64,000 bases of DNA from positions 1-64,000 of the forward strand of contig JANQGJ010000059.1 in assembly GCA_028277395.1 (NCBI GenBank). Direction: 5' to 3'. The notes below the pieces were generated by a model. The model had not been told where the DNA came from. It saw only the letters and a list, made by a program, of their open reading frames with translations, and did not search any database. The translations under genes and the position numbers were made by a program. Numbering within the stretch: the stretch's first letter is position 1; every line of letters begins with the position of its first letter. This document shows positions 28,120 to 39,600 of this stretch, piece by piece. This stretch comes from Bacteroidales bacterium. Its GTDB lineage: Bacteria; Bacteroidota; Bacteroidia; Bacteroidales; F082.

Positions 28120-29970
28120 ATGAATATCTATCAGGAAAACATAAAGAAGTATAATATTGACGCAATAAGGCTAAAGAAGGTATTTAATAGAATATCTCTT
28201 CTTAGACTTTTTATTTTTGTTATTTCAGGTGCCATTCTTATCACCTTGTTCAGTACGGGGTCAATTGCACTGGTTTTTATTGTTTTTCCTGTTTCAATAA
28301 TATGCTTTGCTTTGGTTATAAAGCATCACAATAAAATAGCTTATCTGCGAAAACATACATCATTCCTGAAAGAAATAAATGAAGCAGAAATTTTAAGAGA
28401 AAATTGTGATCTGGAAGGATTTGACACAGGAAATAAATTTATCAATCAAAATCATCCATACACATCAGATCTGGACATTTTCGGATATCATTCAGTTTTT
28501 CAATTAATTAACAGAACAACAACAGAATCAGGTACGATACTTCTGGCTAAATGGCTATCCGAAACCGCTCCTGGTTATGAAATACATGACAGACAGGAAG
28601 CCATAAAAGAATTATCTCAAAAACCGGATTGGAGACAGGATTTTCAGGCATCTGGCATGCATTTTCAAAACAGGAAAAGTGATTATAGTAAGTTGTTAGA
28701 CTGGATAGAAGCACCTGCTATTTTATTAAAAAACCGGCGAATATATATTGCAGTTGCAGTAACTCTTTCGGTTTTAACAATGACATGCTTATATTTTTAC
28801 ATACCATACTTTGATTCACCAAACTGGTTTCTTTATCTAATTCCTTTAATCATAGTTTTATTTATCAATAGCAGAATTTTAAAAAAAGTAAAACCCGTAG
28901 CCGATCGTATTGTTGAAACTTCACAGGAAAATATTAACACTTTAAGAGGTTATCGGACTTTGATCAATAAAATTGAATGTGAAAGTTTCAAGTCGAAAAA
29001 ACTAAGCCTGTTACAATCAACTCTTATCAAAAGCAAGTTCTCAGCATTAAAAGAAATCAAAAGGTTGTGCCGGTTATTGGAATTCTCTCAACAACGACCG
29101 ATAAATAAGTTGCCACCAAATGGAAATCCCTTTTATTCATTGTTTAACTATTTTTTTCTTTTGGATATATACGTAATTATTGAAACAGAAAAATGGAAAT
29201 CTAAAAACAAAACGTTTTTAAAATCATGGTCTTCAACAGTTAGTGAATTTGAAGCAATAAACAGTTTCGCAGGGTTTAGCTATTCAAACCCGTCATATAT
29301 ATTTCCTGAGATAACAGAAAAGAACAATTATGTACATTTTGAGTCGTTGGGACATCCCTTAATAAATTCCAATGAACGTATTTGTAATAATTTTCATTCA
29401 GACGGACAGGGTGATATAGTTATGGTCACCGGTTCCAATATGGGAGGGAAAAGCACTTTTTTAAGAACAGTGGGTGTAAACCTTGTACTGGCCTTAGCCG
29501 GTGCACCTTGTTGTGCGAAAAAAGGTCAGGTTTCAATCCTGAAATTATTTACAAGTATGAGAACCCATGATAATTTGAAAAAAGGAATTTCCTCTTTTTA
29601 TGCAGAATTAGACAGAATAGAAAAAATGTTGAAACTTATGGAATCCGGTAACACAGTATTTTTTCTTTTGGATGAGATGTTTAAGGGGACGAATTCAAAA
29701 GACAGGCATAAAGGAGGATTTTCATTGATCAATCAATTAAGTAAACTGGAAACTTCGGGAATCATAGCCACCCACGACATCGAACTTGCCAGGCTATCGG
29801 AAAAAAATATGCTGGTTACAAATTATAGCTTCAATAGTGAGATTAAAGATAACTCAATGATTTTCAGCTACGAACTTCACCCTGGTATTTGTAATGATTT
29901 TAATGCCAGTGCGCTTATGGAAAAAAGCGGAATTGAAATTATATCTGATATTTCAAAAAGTAAAATATAA
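28120..29970 (+). CDS. Membrane-anchored MutS-related ATPase
   Basis: 616 residues. Two pairs of hydrophobic segments (about 27-67 and 207-247) give membrane anchoring, which true MutS lacks. Residues 110-430 resemble the MutS lever/core helices. The ATPase domain has Walker A GSNMGGKST (438-446), the Walker B stretch FFLLDEMFKGTNSKDR and the downstream IATHDIEL. There is no mismatch-recognition domain, so classical mismatch repair is unlikely. Such proteins are common but uncharacterised in Bacteroidota. Confidence 0.85.
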   Translation: MNIYQENIKKYNIDAIRLKKVFNRISLLRLFIFVISGAILITLFSTGSIALVFIVFPVSIICFALVIKHHNKIAYLRKHTSFLKEINEAEILRENCDLEGFDTGNKFINQNHPYTSDLDIFGYHSVFQLINRTTTESGTILLAKWLSETAPGYEIHDRQEAIKELSQKPDWRQDFQASGMHFQNRKSDYSKLLDWIEAPAILLKNRRIYIAVAVTLSVLTMTCLYFYIPYFDSPNWFLYLIPLIIVLFINSRILKKVKPVADRIVETSQENINTLRGYRTLINKIECESFKSKKLSLLQSTLIKSKFSALKEIKRLCRLLEFSQQRPINKLPPNGNPFYSLFNYFFLLDIYVIIETEKWKSKNKTFLKSWSSTVSEFEAINSFAGFSYSNPSYIFPEITEKNNYVHFESLGHPLINSNERICNNFHSDGQGDIVMVTGSNMGGKSTFLRTVGVNLVLALAGAPCCAKKGQVSILKLFTSMRTHDNLKKGISSFYAELDRIEKMLKLMESGNTVFFLLDEMFKGTNSKDRHKGGFSLINQLSKLETSGIIATHDIELARLSEKNMLVTNYSFNSEIKDNSMIFSYELHPGICNDFNASALMEKSGIEIISDISKSKI

Positions 29971-30090
29971 TAAAATACGACAAACTATGACCAGGCATTC
30001 TACCATTTGAAACCAAATTACTTTGACATTTCATTACGTGTTTGTTATTGACTGTAGTAAGTTACAATTAAACATTAGAAGTAAAATGAT

Positions 30091-31338
30091 ATGAAATATA
30101 AACTATACTTTTTTGCATTTGTTTTTGTCATTTCTCTCGAAGCAAATTGTCAAAACAACTATAATTTTTATAAAGACAAATTTGACAGTATTTTCAATAA
30201 ATATCCTGAGCCTTTAATTGATACTGACGGTGACGGGCTTGATGATTTATTTGAAAAAAAACATGGAACCAACTACGAAAAAACTGACACAGATAATGAT
30301 GGGCTTGATGATTATCTTGAAATAGTTAAATACAGAACTGATCCATTGAGAGCTGATTCAGATCAGGATGGGAAAATTGATTCAGTCTGGTCTGAAAGAT
30401 ATGAGTATTCATATGTTGTTAAAATAACGGCCCTTGTAGGAAAACCATTCAAAAATCAAACGATGAATACTCTGAATTTCGACACAAGAATAATAAAACA
30501 AAATATAAATAATATAACCATTGAATATATAGTATATCCATTTGTTGAACCATATCTGGTACCCCTTCAAATATTGGAAAAAAGTGATTCTCCCGATGAA
30601 TATCTGGAACCCTGCGTACTTACTCAGTTATCAGACAATCAGATAAATGAAATTAACGGTATTGTTAAGTATTCAAAATCCGATCTTGAGAAAACAATAT
30701 TACTGATAAAGTATATAAGAGAGAATTATGAACTTAAAGATAAACTTTTTGTGCAAACAGAGCCTTTAATGGAAATAAGTATTGCTGATGATAGTATTTT
30801 TCATGTACATAAAGAATGGTCACCTGATGAGCTTCACAACAAATATGATTTTCAGACAATTTTAGAATTAAATTGTATAGCTGACGAAATGATTAAAAAC
30901 AAATCAAGAGGGGCTTGTGGATCAACAGCGACGTTAATTGCCGGTATCTTCAAAAGTGCCGGTATTCCAACAAGGATCAAACAGAATTTCCCCTTTGTCA
31001 CCAACAAAGACACCTCTCAGATTGCAATGATTCAAAATATAAAAAATGATCAATGTATATTGAAAAAATATCAAAACGGCGCTCCGGGCGACAACCATTT
31101 CTTTAACGAAATATATATTAACGGACATTGGATTGATTTAGATAATTACAGACTGGGAAACAATTGGCAGAACAGCCCATACCTTTCTTCGGTTAAATTT
31201 AATAACTGGTCTGAAGTTGATTTCGCAGTTGGATGGGAACCATGGATTAAATATGACAAAAAAAGTATTGAATCTTTAAAAATCAGATATAAGGCATATC
31301 AAACTCTTTCAATAGAAGAAATATATCCACTAAATTAG
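30091..31338 (+). CDS. Secreted transglutaminase-like protein with calcium-binding repeats
   Basis: 415 residues with a signal peptide ending near ANCQ. Residues 40-95 hold thrombospondin-type-3-like calcium repeats: DTDGDGLDDLFEKKHGT, DTDNDGLDDYLE, DSDQDGKIDS. The transglutaminase-like core has Cys276 (RGACGSTATLIAGIFKSAGIP), His336 (GDNHFFNEIYI) and Asp349 (GHWIDLDNY), a full triad. It is probably an envelope or extracellular cysteine protease/amidase. It stands alone, 120 bp after the MutS-like gene, and is the second such protein in the window (compare 4306). Confidence 0.85.
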   Translation: MKYKLYFFAFVFVISLEANCQNNYNFYKDKFDSIFNKYPEPLIDTDGDGLDDLFEKKHGTNYEKTDTDNDGLDDYLEIVKYRTDPLRADSDQDGKIDSVWSERYEYSYVVKITALVGKPFKNQTMNTLNFDTRIIKQNINNITIEYIVYPFVEPYLVPLQILEKSDSPDEYLEPCVLTQLSDNQINEINGIVKYSKSDLEKTILLIKYIRENYELKDKLFVQTEPLMEISIADDSIFHVHKEWSPDELHNKYDFQTILELNCIADEMIKNKSRGACGSTATLIAGIFKSAGIPTRIKQNFPFVTNKDTSQIAMIQNIKNDQCILKKYQNGAPGDNHFFNEIYINGHWIDLDNYRLGNNWQNSPYLSSVKFNNWSEVDFAVGWEPWIKYDKKSIESLKIRYKAYQTLSIEEIYPLN

Positions 31339-31556
31339 CATTACAGACACTACCACCAACAAATAAGTAATATAAATATGTTGAAAAACAAACACTAACA
31401 ACTACTTAGTGGTATAAGGGATCATTACTTGGAAAATGCTGAATTTGAACAACAGAATAATAAATAAACGGCTTAGCCCGGTGAAAAGTTTGTACTCCGA
31501 AAGACATAAACATTTCAATCGTCAACCGTTTACTATCGTTTAAGACTATAGAATTT

Positions 31557-32024
31557 ATGCATAATTTATTGCAATATATCAGTACCCGATGTTTCGTTAG
31601 TTCAGAGCTTCGGCAAAGATTAAATCAGGATTTTGAGTTGATACAATTACCTGCTGGAGAAGTACTGCTTAAACCCAAATACCTGTCAGGAAAGCTATAT
31701 TTCATTGAACATGACCTGATCCATACCAACTATTACCACGATGATAAACAGGTTTCATCATGGTTTTATCCCGAACATCAATTTGTAACTTCCTGGTACA
31801 GTTTTTACACCAAAAAACCGGGGTTTGAAGAAATTGGATGCCTGGAAGATTATGTTTTGCACGCAGTTAACTATAAAAATATCAAAAACTGATCGCAGAC
31901 TTTCCTTCATTTGGAAATTTTGCACAATTACCTGCAGAAGAAATGTTATCATTTTTTGGATTACTCTTCAAAAAGTTGGTCTTTCTTATCTGCTAGAAAA
32001 AAAATCAGGCCAGATTCACTTTAA
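31557..32024 (+). pseudogene. Crp/Fnr-family regulator, N-terminal domain only, with at least two frameshifts
   Basis: The first frame (31557-31892) gives the cyclic-nucleotide-binding domain: LIQLPAGEVLLKPKYLSGKLYFIE, VSSWFYPEHQFVTSWYSF. Restoring one base near 31880 would continue KLIADFPSFGNFAQLPAEEML, and a second shift leads to DYSSKSWSFLSARKK before a stop at 32024. The helix-turn-helix (compare IASYLGI.P.SLSRIR in the gene at 61322) is missing. The gene is clearly dead. Confidence 0.8.
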
Positions 32025-32047
32025 AAGGAGATAGCCTGATTGTACAA

Positions 32048-32287
32048 GTGACCATTAAGGTTTATAATCATCATAATGAACATATTGCAGATATTCAGGA
32101 AATCCCAAATGAACTGAAAGGAAAATATGAATATTGGATTTCCTGTTTTGAAGTAGAAGATTTGTCCGATACAAAATCAGGAATTATAAGAAACGGTGGA
32201 AAGCTAATAACCGACGAAGGGTATCGTATGCTTTGTACGGATAACTCAGACAGGCTTTTTTCTATATTGTTCAAAATTGATGATTAA
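32048..32287 (+). pseudogene. C-terminal half of a VOC-family protein
   Basis: 79 codons starting at a GTG. HHNEHIADIQEIPNELKGKYEYWISCFEVEDLSDTKSGIIRNGGKLI and MLCTDNSDRLFSILF match the second module of two-domain glyoxalase-like proteins. The first module is missing, with the Crp remnant directly upstream. The frame extends upstream without an ATG. It is probably part of the same deletion event as the Crp remnant. Confidence 0.6.
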
Positions 32288-32474
32288 AATACTTCAGACG
32301 TAATATATAGTATATATATCAGGATCAGTATCTCAAATCCGTTTCAGTTCTTATAACTAACACGTGATTGATGCCTTCTTTATAGCTACTGTAGTCATAA
32401 ATATTATATACTCAGTTTTATATGTACTATTAAGAATAAAAGCAGAACTTTGCGAAACATTAAAAACCATTGAC

Positions 32475-33266
32475 ATGAAAGGCTCACTATTTTTAACTTT
32501 AATGCTTTTATCAACAACCATATTATTTGGACAAGACATTAAAATTGGATTTAAAGATTCAATTCAATCAAAAGTATTGAATGAAAACCGAAAGATAATA
32601 GTAAAACTCCCTTTAAACTATAATTGTTCCGATAAATCTTATCCTGTTCTTTATCGGCTGGATGGTAATTTAGATATGTACTTTGAAACTGTGGGGACAA
32701 TCAATCGCTTAGTCCATATGGATGAATTGATACCGGATATGATCGTGGTTATGATCGAAAATACTAACAGGAACCGAGATATGATGCCTGCAAATACTAG
32801 CTTTTTCACCTCCGAACCAGGTGCTGACAATTTCAAAGAATTCATAGAGACTGAATTGATACCATATATAAACAATTCCTATCGTACAACTAATGAGAAA
32901 CTGCTTTGTGGACAATCATTAAGTGCTCTGTTTACATTGTATTATTTCCTGACGAATCCAGCATCATTTGATTCATTTATAGTTTGTAGCGGTGGATTTC
33001 CTGATTGTGAAGAATATTTCATTAAACTAACAAATGATTATATGGAAACCGGGCCGGACAAACCGACTAACATTTTTTTGACCCACGGACAGAAAGATTT
33101 TCTTGACCCTGAAGGAGTAATAAAAAAGCAACTTTTAGATTTTACCAAAAGGATTGAATCAAATGAAAAAACGATTTGCAAATTGAAAATATATGAAGAT
33201 GAGGGACATGTACCTTTCCAAAGCCTGTATCACGGATTAAGATTCATTTATTCATCAAAAAAATAG
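32475..33266 (+). CDS. Esterase-D-like alpha/beta hydrolase, secreted
   Basis: 263 residues from the ATG at 32475; the frame is open further upstream but only from here is there a proper signal peptide (LLSTTILFGQ). It shows esterase family (PF00756) features: KSYPVLYRLDGN, MIVVMIENTNRNRDM, and the nucleophile elbow CGQSLSALF with Ser148. The acid lies near THGQKDFLDP and the His in DEGHVPFQ. Typical substrates are acyl esters such as siderophore or plant-derived feruloyl esters, but this is open. It is probably periplasmic. Confidence 0.83.
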   Translation: MKGSLFLTLMLLSTTILFGQDIKIGFKDSIQSKVLNENRKIIVKLPLNYNCSDKSYPVLYRLDGNLDMYFETVGTINRLVHMDELIPDMIVVMIENTNRNRDMMPANTSFFTSEPGADNFKEFIETELIPYINNSYRTTNEKLLCGQSLSALFTLYYFLTNPASFDSFIVCSGGFPDCEEYFIKLTNDYMETGPDKPTNIFLTHGQKDFLDPEGVIKKQLLDFTKRIESNEKTICKLKIYEDEGHVPFQSLYHGLRFIYSSKK

Positions 33267-33554
33267 AAATAACAACAGGTTCTACATACTTCAGTACAGA
33301 GGATAATAATCTTAATAACATCAGTATATAAAAGAACACATGATTTATGTACATAATATGTGCAACTCCGCAAATAAGAAGCTTCGAAGCAGATTTAAAT
33401 ATAAGTTATCTGAATCTCCGGCTCTGAATTAAACCTTGCACAACCTAAAATGAGTTGTGAAAATCAGTGAAAAGTGATATATTTGATGAAAATATAAATT
33501 ACTGATAATCAGTAGATAGTTTTTTATTTCTGTCGGTATTAATATGTGCAGACT

Positions 33555-34451
33555 ATGACCAAAAACTTATTTTACTATCCCATCGCCATATTGATATTGC
33601 TGTCAGGGTGTAAGAAAGAAGATAACAATGATAACAAAAAAGGATCATGTTATTATAATCCAGATCCCCAATTAATGGTATATGATGGAGAAAACAGAGA
33701 ATACGTATCGTATATACCTGACTCATTTGATGGCACATCTTCCGTTCCTTTAATGTTAAATTTTCATGGTTTTGGAGGAAGTGCCCATGATTACATGATT
33801 GATGCGGATATGCGTTCATTGGCCGAAACCGACACTTTTATACTGGTATATCCGCAGGGCAGTTGTTTAGAGGGTTTGTCTCACTGGAATCCCTGCATGC
33901 CGGGAAATGACAACAAAAGTGATGCAGATGATCTTGGTTTTGTTGAAGCTATAATAAGTAAAATATCACATGAATACAATATCGATATGCAAAGGATCTA
34001 TGCTGTCGGATATTCAAATGGTGGAATGATGGCTTATGGATTAGCAAATTTCAAAAGCGAATTAATCGCAGCTATAGCATCAGTTTCAGGAACAATGTTG
34101 GATTGTATTGGTCCCTCAGATCACCCTATGCCTGTAATACATCTTCATGGCACATCTGATAGTGTTATTCCTTATAATGGGAATAATTATTACAGTTCAG
34201 CACAAAGTGTATTAGATTATTGGATTGATTTCAATAACACTTTAACTACTCCGACTGTTAACTCTGATTCAAATGGAGGAATGGTGATCGAACATTATTT
34301 GTACAAACAGGGAGATAGTAACATTACAGTTGAGCATTACAAGTATATTGGAGGTGACCATATTTGGTTTAACCCGACTTACCAGGATCAAACCACAGCT
34401 GAATTGATCTGGAATTTTGTATCAAAGTATGATATTAATGGGTTGAGATAA
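33555..34451 (+). CDS. LpqC/PHB-depolymerase-type esterase lipoprotein
   Basis: 298 residues from the ATG at 33555 (a GTG three codons earlier is possible). The lipobox is LLSGC followed by a charged linker KKEDNNDNKKG. The hydrolase domain contains PLMLNFHGFGGSAHDYM (oxyanion region), ILVYPQGS, the nucleophile motif GYSNGGMMAYGLA (Ser154), the acid region HLHGTSDSVIPY and the His in YIGGDHIWF. This matches polyhydroxybutyrate-depolymerase/feruloyl-esterase-like proteins. Lipid-anchored location suggests degradation of polymers outside the cell. Confidence 0.87.
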   Translation: MTKNLFYYPIAILILLSGCKKEDNNDNKKGSCYYNPDPQLMVYDGENREYVSYIPDSFDGTSSVPLMLNFHGFGGSAHDYMIDADMRSLAETDTFILVYPQGSCLEGLSHWNPCMPGNDNKSDADDLGFVEAIISKISHEYNIDMQRIYAVGYSNGGMMAYGLANFKSELIAAIASVSGTMLDCIGPSDHPMPVIHLHGTSDSVIPYNGNNYYSSAQSVLDYWIDFNNTLTTPTVNSDSNGGMVIEHYLYKQGDSNITVEHYKYIGGDHIWFNPTYQDQTTAELIWNFVSKYDINGLR

Positions 34452-34631
34452 AGAATGTAAATGAATAACATAGTTATACATGATAATGGACAAAGTTTTC
34501 AAAGTGAAAGTAAAATAATAAATAAATTTGTTGGCAAACTAAAAAATAGCTCCTTGTAATCCTGACCATTACACAGCCATTATTGTTTAGGAGTATTAGA
34601 CAAAAGCTTAAAATAATATAACGAAAATGTC

Positions 34632-35258
34632 ATGGAAAATAAAACCGTTTATAAACAATTAACACTAGGAAGTATAGGTGCTATCATTGGAACAATTTGC
34701 TATATTATTGGTGTTACATTTCCAACCACACCTTCAATTGGATTTTTATTAATGACAATATGGCCAATGTCGGCGATTGTCTTTGCTTATTCAGTATATA
34801 AATATATAGCAATTGATGATCAAAGTACAAGTAATCAGTTAGCTTTTATTTTTACTGTAATTGCTTTTATCTTAGTTTACATTATGCTATCTGTCCAAAT
34901 TGGATTAAAAGCCGGAATTAGTGATGCAATAGCTCTTGCCGACAGTCCTGAAAAAGAGACTCTGGAACTCATTCTATCTTCAACCAGCTGGGTACATTTA
35001 GGAATTGATCTGGCATGGGATATGTTTCTTGGAGCTTCCCTGATATTTCTTTCTCTCGCGATTAAAAGACATGCCAGACTTGGAATGTGGTGGACAATTC
35101 CCATGTTTGTGTTAGGATTATCTGTAATTATAATAAATCTATATACTTTTCCTTACACACCCGTATCAAGTGGCCTTTTCGATATCGGGCCGGCCATTGG
35201 AACATTTATGATCATATTTGCTGCTAGAACAGCTTTTTTAGGATTTCGAATGAAGTAA
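34632..35258 (+). CDS. Unrecognised multi-pass membrane protein
   Basis: 208 residues with six hydrophobic helices (SIGAIIGTICYIIGVTF, LLMTIWPMSAIVFAYSVY, AFIFTVIAFILVYIML, DMFLGASLIFLSLAI, MFVLGLSVIIINLYTF, GTFMIIFAARTAFL). I cannot assign a family with confidence; it resembles general DUF4386-like four-to-six helix proteins. It ends 13 bp before the DUF5700-like pseudogene, so the two were probably one operon. Confidence 0.7.
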   Translation: MENKTVYKQLTLGSIGAIIGTICYIIGVTFPTTPSIGFLLMTIWPMSAIVFAYSVYKYIAIDDQSTSNQLAFIFTVIAFILVYIMLSVQIGLKAGISDAIALADSPEKETLELILSSTSWVHLGIDLAWDMFLGASLIFLSLAIKRHARLGMWWTIPMFVLGLSVIIINLYTFPYTPVSSGLFDIGPAIGTFMIIFAARTAFLGFRMK

Positions 35259-35271
35259 TTACAATATAACT

Positions 35272-36375
35272 ATGAGTAGAACATTACTGATCAGCTTAAT
35301 TATTTATTGCATCAGTATTAATCTGTCATTTGCCCAAACCATTGATTTAACATCAGTTGATGAGTTTATTGTAGTAACTTCTGCACTAAAAGAAGGAAAT
35401 GAAGTTACAGAAGATCAATGGATTGAGTTTGAAAACTCAACAGGCTATAGGAGATTTGCTGAAAGGGAAGACAAATTTCTGATCAATACAATATAGTCAT
35501 CAGTAAATATTGCGTTTGGAGGCAATACATCATCCGAAAAGGATAGTATTTTAAACATCTCCGGTGATGAAATTGAGGAAGACAAAAAACTTCTTATGAA
35601 GAAATATGTCCTGGTGAATTATCTTGATGTTAATGTAAACTATGATTCAATTATAGCATTCAGGGAAAATTACGATTTTGAAGCTTTGGTTGAAAAAGCC
35701 AGACAAAGACTGAGTTCCTTTCTGGAATTACAACTGGATTCCTCAAAGACATTGAAACCTGTTTATTTATTTTTCACCAATGCAGACGGTGCCGATTTTG
35801 GTGATGCAATTTACATGGATTTTAACCTGATATTCAAAATGACAGAGGATCAGCGTGTCAATTTTCTTGCACATGAATATTTTCATAATTACAGAAGATA
35901 TTTTGAAAATCATGATTTCAATTATAAAAGTGATCTGAATTACTGTATTGATATGATCCAGAATGAAGGAATTGCTGATCAGATTGATAAATCCGAAGGG
36001 TTTGTTAATTACTATAGCAATATAATGAAGTCACCCGAACTTGCTGAAATAATGATGAAACTATATGGACAGGCAGAAGAAGATCTGGAAAAGTTTCAAA
36101 ATATAATTGTTGGCTTCTCCAAAAGTAGTATTTCCGAAAAGGAAACTATCGACCGGATACTGGAAGTTTACAAATATAACGGGCATCATATTGGATGTTT
36201 TATGTCGGACCAGATTGTAAAGGCCGGTTATAAAGATGAAATGATCAGAAAATACTACAATCCATATGAATTTTATAATATTTATAATAAGGCAGCTAAA
36301 ATTAATGGTACCTTCCGGTTGAGTGATGAATATATGAGTTATTTAAGAAAAATAACGAAAGAATACTATCATTAA
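35272..36375 (+). pseudogene. DUF5700-like putative zinc protease with one in-frame TAG
   Basis: A signal peptide (ending NLSFAQ) and the first 74 codons are followed by a TAG at 35494-35496. The same frame then continues without another stop to 36375 (codons 76-367). The second part contains HEYFH at codons 201-205, a zinc-metalloprotease signature, with further candidate ligand residues in NEGIADQID. A single nonsense change has cut the gene; all other parts look intact. It may be a recent loss, a rare readthrough, or a sequencing error. Confidence 0.78.
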
Positions 36376-36619
36376 CAGGAGTTGGCTCCATAAACCGGGG
36401 ACATATTTCCTGCTATATTTATCAGGATCATAATGAAGCAACCATAAATATAAATAGAAAAAAACGGTTGTTGCTGGTTTGTATTTAATAATTATGTATA
36501 TTTGGGATATTTGAAATAAGAATAAAAGAAAAACAATAAGACTGCAAACAAATTTAGCGCTAAGTTCAAGCTTTGACTTGTGCAAATGATGTTTCTTAAT
36601 ATTCACCAATTCAGGCGTG

Positions 36620-36638
36620 TCTCCTTCTGTTAAGGAGA
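36620..36638. other. Perfect 7-bp hairpin before the CheB-CheR kinase gene
   Basis: TCTCCTT and AAGGAGA pair around a 5-base loop, 31 bases before the ATG, followed by TATTTTA. It could be a weak terminator for upstream transcription or an operator in the leader. Confidence 0.4.
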
Positions 36639-36668
36639 ATATTTTAATACTTCTTCATAAAATCTGAC

Positions 36669-39600
36669 ATGTCTGAATATATTAAGTATAGTCAAGCTGC
36701 AAAGAAAACAATTATGAAAAACAAGGACTTCTACGTTGTTGGAATTGGTGCATCAGCGGGCGGACTGGATGCCATTCAACAACTACTAAACAACATTCCT
36801 GACGACACAGGAATTGCATTTGTTGTAATTCAACATTTATCACCCGACTTTATAAGCTTAATGCCTGAATTACTGGCTAAGTATACTAAAATGAAAATAT
36901 ATACGGCTGATGATAAGCAGGAAATCAAACCCAATTGTATTTACCTCAATCAGCGTAATAAAAACCTTTATATAAAAGGAAATAGATTGTACCTGCTGGA
37001 AAAAGAGCCTAAGAGTAATTTAAACCTGCCAATTGATATCTTTTTTCATACACTTGGTGAAGAATATGAAGAAAAGTCAATCGGTATTATTTTATCGGGC
37101 ACAGGTTCGGATGGTTCCCGTGGAATAAAAACCATTAAGGAAGCCGGTGGAACCATACTGGCACAAGATCCCGGCACTGCACAATTTGACGGAATGCCAA
37201 ACACTGCCATTGGTACAAACCTCTGTGATTTTATACTTTCACCTGAAGAAATGGCTGAAGTAATTTCTAAAATCCCGGGACAGAGAATTTTACTTAATAC
37301 CAAGACGGATAGCGCCCAGTCTGATGATATCATATTCTATAAAATTCTGGTAGAGGTACAAAAATCATCAGGTATTGATTTCAGACAATATAAAAGGAAT
37401 ACATTGGTGCGCAGGCTTGAAAAACGAATGGGCATCAACAACATTGAGCAACTTTGCGATTATCATGTATTCTTAAATAGTAACCCCAAAGAGAAAGATA
37501 TATTAAAACAGGATTTTCTAATCGGGGTAACCAGATTCTTTCGTGATTTAGAAGCTTTTGAATCACTTAAGACTAAGATCATCCCGGAGTTATTCAAAAG
37601 CAAAGAAACAAAGGAACCTATAAGAGTCTGGGTACCCGGCTGTTCTACCGGAGAAGAGGTATTTTCCGTTGCTATTCTGATTGATGACTTCATCAGAACG
37701 AATAAATTAACAAGAGAATACAAAATATTTGCTACCGATGTAGATAGTAATGCTCTAACTATTGCCGGACAGGGAGTTTTTAATGCAAACATTAGCAATG
37801 AAATTGATAAGTATTATCTGGAAAACTATTTTATAAAATCAGGAGACAGATTATTAATTAGCAAACGAATACGCGATAAGATCGTATTCTCTCACCACAA
37901 CATCTTAAAAGATCCTCCATTTATCAGGATAGATTTAATTACCTGTCGTAACCTGCTTATTTATCTGGATTCGAAAGTACAACGTAAGGTTTTACTTAAC
38001 TTTCAATTCGCTTTGAACAAGTTTGGTCATTTGTTTTTAGGCCATAGCGAATCTTTAGGTGACAGCTCAAAGTTTTTTAAAGTAATTGATAGTAAATGGA
38101 AAATATTTCAAAGCATATCCGACACAAAACAAATTCCATCACAGGCAAATCCTGAAGATAAGATATCCACAATATCTTATAAAACTCCACAACGGGCGAT
38201 TCAATACCCGCAATATAAATTCAAAGAAAATCCCGAATCAATTTTTCACAGATACCTTAGCAAGAAATTTAGCCCCTCCTCTATCTTCATTGATAAAGAA
38301 TTTAACATACTTTTTATTAAGGGTGATGCCGGAAAGAAACTGATTCATGATGAGGGTATTTTTCAGAATAATTTGCTTAAAATGGTTTCAACTGAAATTG
38401 GAGCAGTAATTCGCAACGGAATAAGAAGACTTGAATCGGAAAATACAGATATCCAGGTTAATAACGTTACGTTTCAGCAAAATGATAAAACTTATAATTT
38501 TGATCTAAGTTTCCATAAACCAAATAAAGATGGTGAATTAGCCAGTGTATATCTTGTACACTTCAGCGAAGACCGCATTCTTGATGACAATGTTAAGATT
38601 ATTGAAAATGTTCCGATCGATGAGATTTCAAAACAACGCCTGGAAGATGTTGAAACCGAGTTAAAAACCACTCAAACAGAATTACAAAACGTTATTGAAG
38701 AACTGGAAACCAGTAATGAAGAACTGCAATCGTCAAACGAAGAATTGATGGCTTCGAATGAAGAACTGCAAAGTACCAATGAGGAGCTTCAATCAGTTAA
38801 TGAAGAGCTATTCACGGTTAATGCTGAGCTTCAGGAAAAAAACAAGCAGTTGGAATCTGTTAATAATGACATTATCAATTTACTTGATAGTACTGAAATT
38901 GGAACACTGTTTCTTGATTTAAATCTAAATATCAGAAAGTACACACCGGCCTTACATCGAATCTTCAACTTACATGATTCGGATATCGGTCGTCCAATTT
39001 CAAGTTTTGCATCCAACTTTTCCAATGATGTAAGAGGATTTATAATTGATAACTCCAAAAAAGTTCTTGATAAGCTTTCAACTGCTGAGCAGGAAATAAC
39101 AGATAAGAATGGGAATCATTCCTTAATGCGTATTATTCCATTTGTAACTACAGATAAAAAAATAGACGGTGTTGTTATAACCTTTATTGATATTACAAAA
39201 ATAAAAAAAGCTGAGAAATTAGTAAGTTTATCAGAACAAAAGTATCGCAAACTATTTGATAACCAACTATCCGGCATAGCGGTTCAAAAGGTATTATATG
39301 ACAAAGATGGCAAGGCAGAAGATATGCTTTACCTTGACGGTAATGAAAAATTAGAACAGCATTTGCAACTGTCTAAAGAAAAGTTCATTGGAAAAAAAAT
39401 ATCGGACATAATACCTGGTTTTACAAAAAATTACAGGAACCTGTTCCAAACCTACGTAAAGGTTGCTGAATCAGGAAAACCTAAAGAGTTTGAACTGGAT
39501 TTCGATTATTTTAATGCCACATACAGTGTTAAAGCATTTAGTTTCGAAAAGGGAATAGTTGTAATAATATCAGACGATATTACCAAGCAAAAAATAATTG

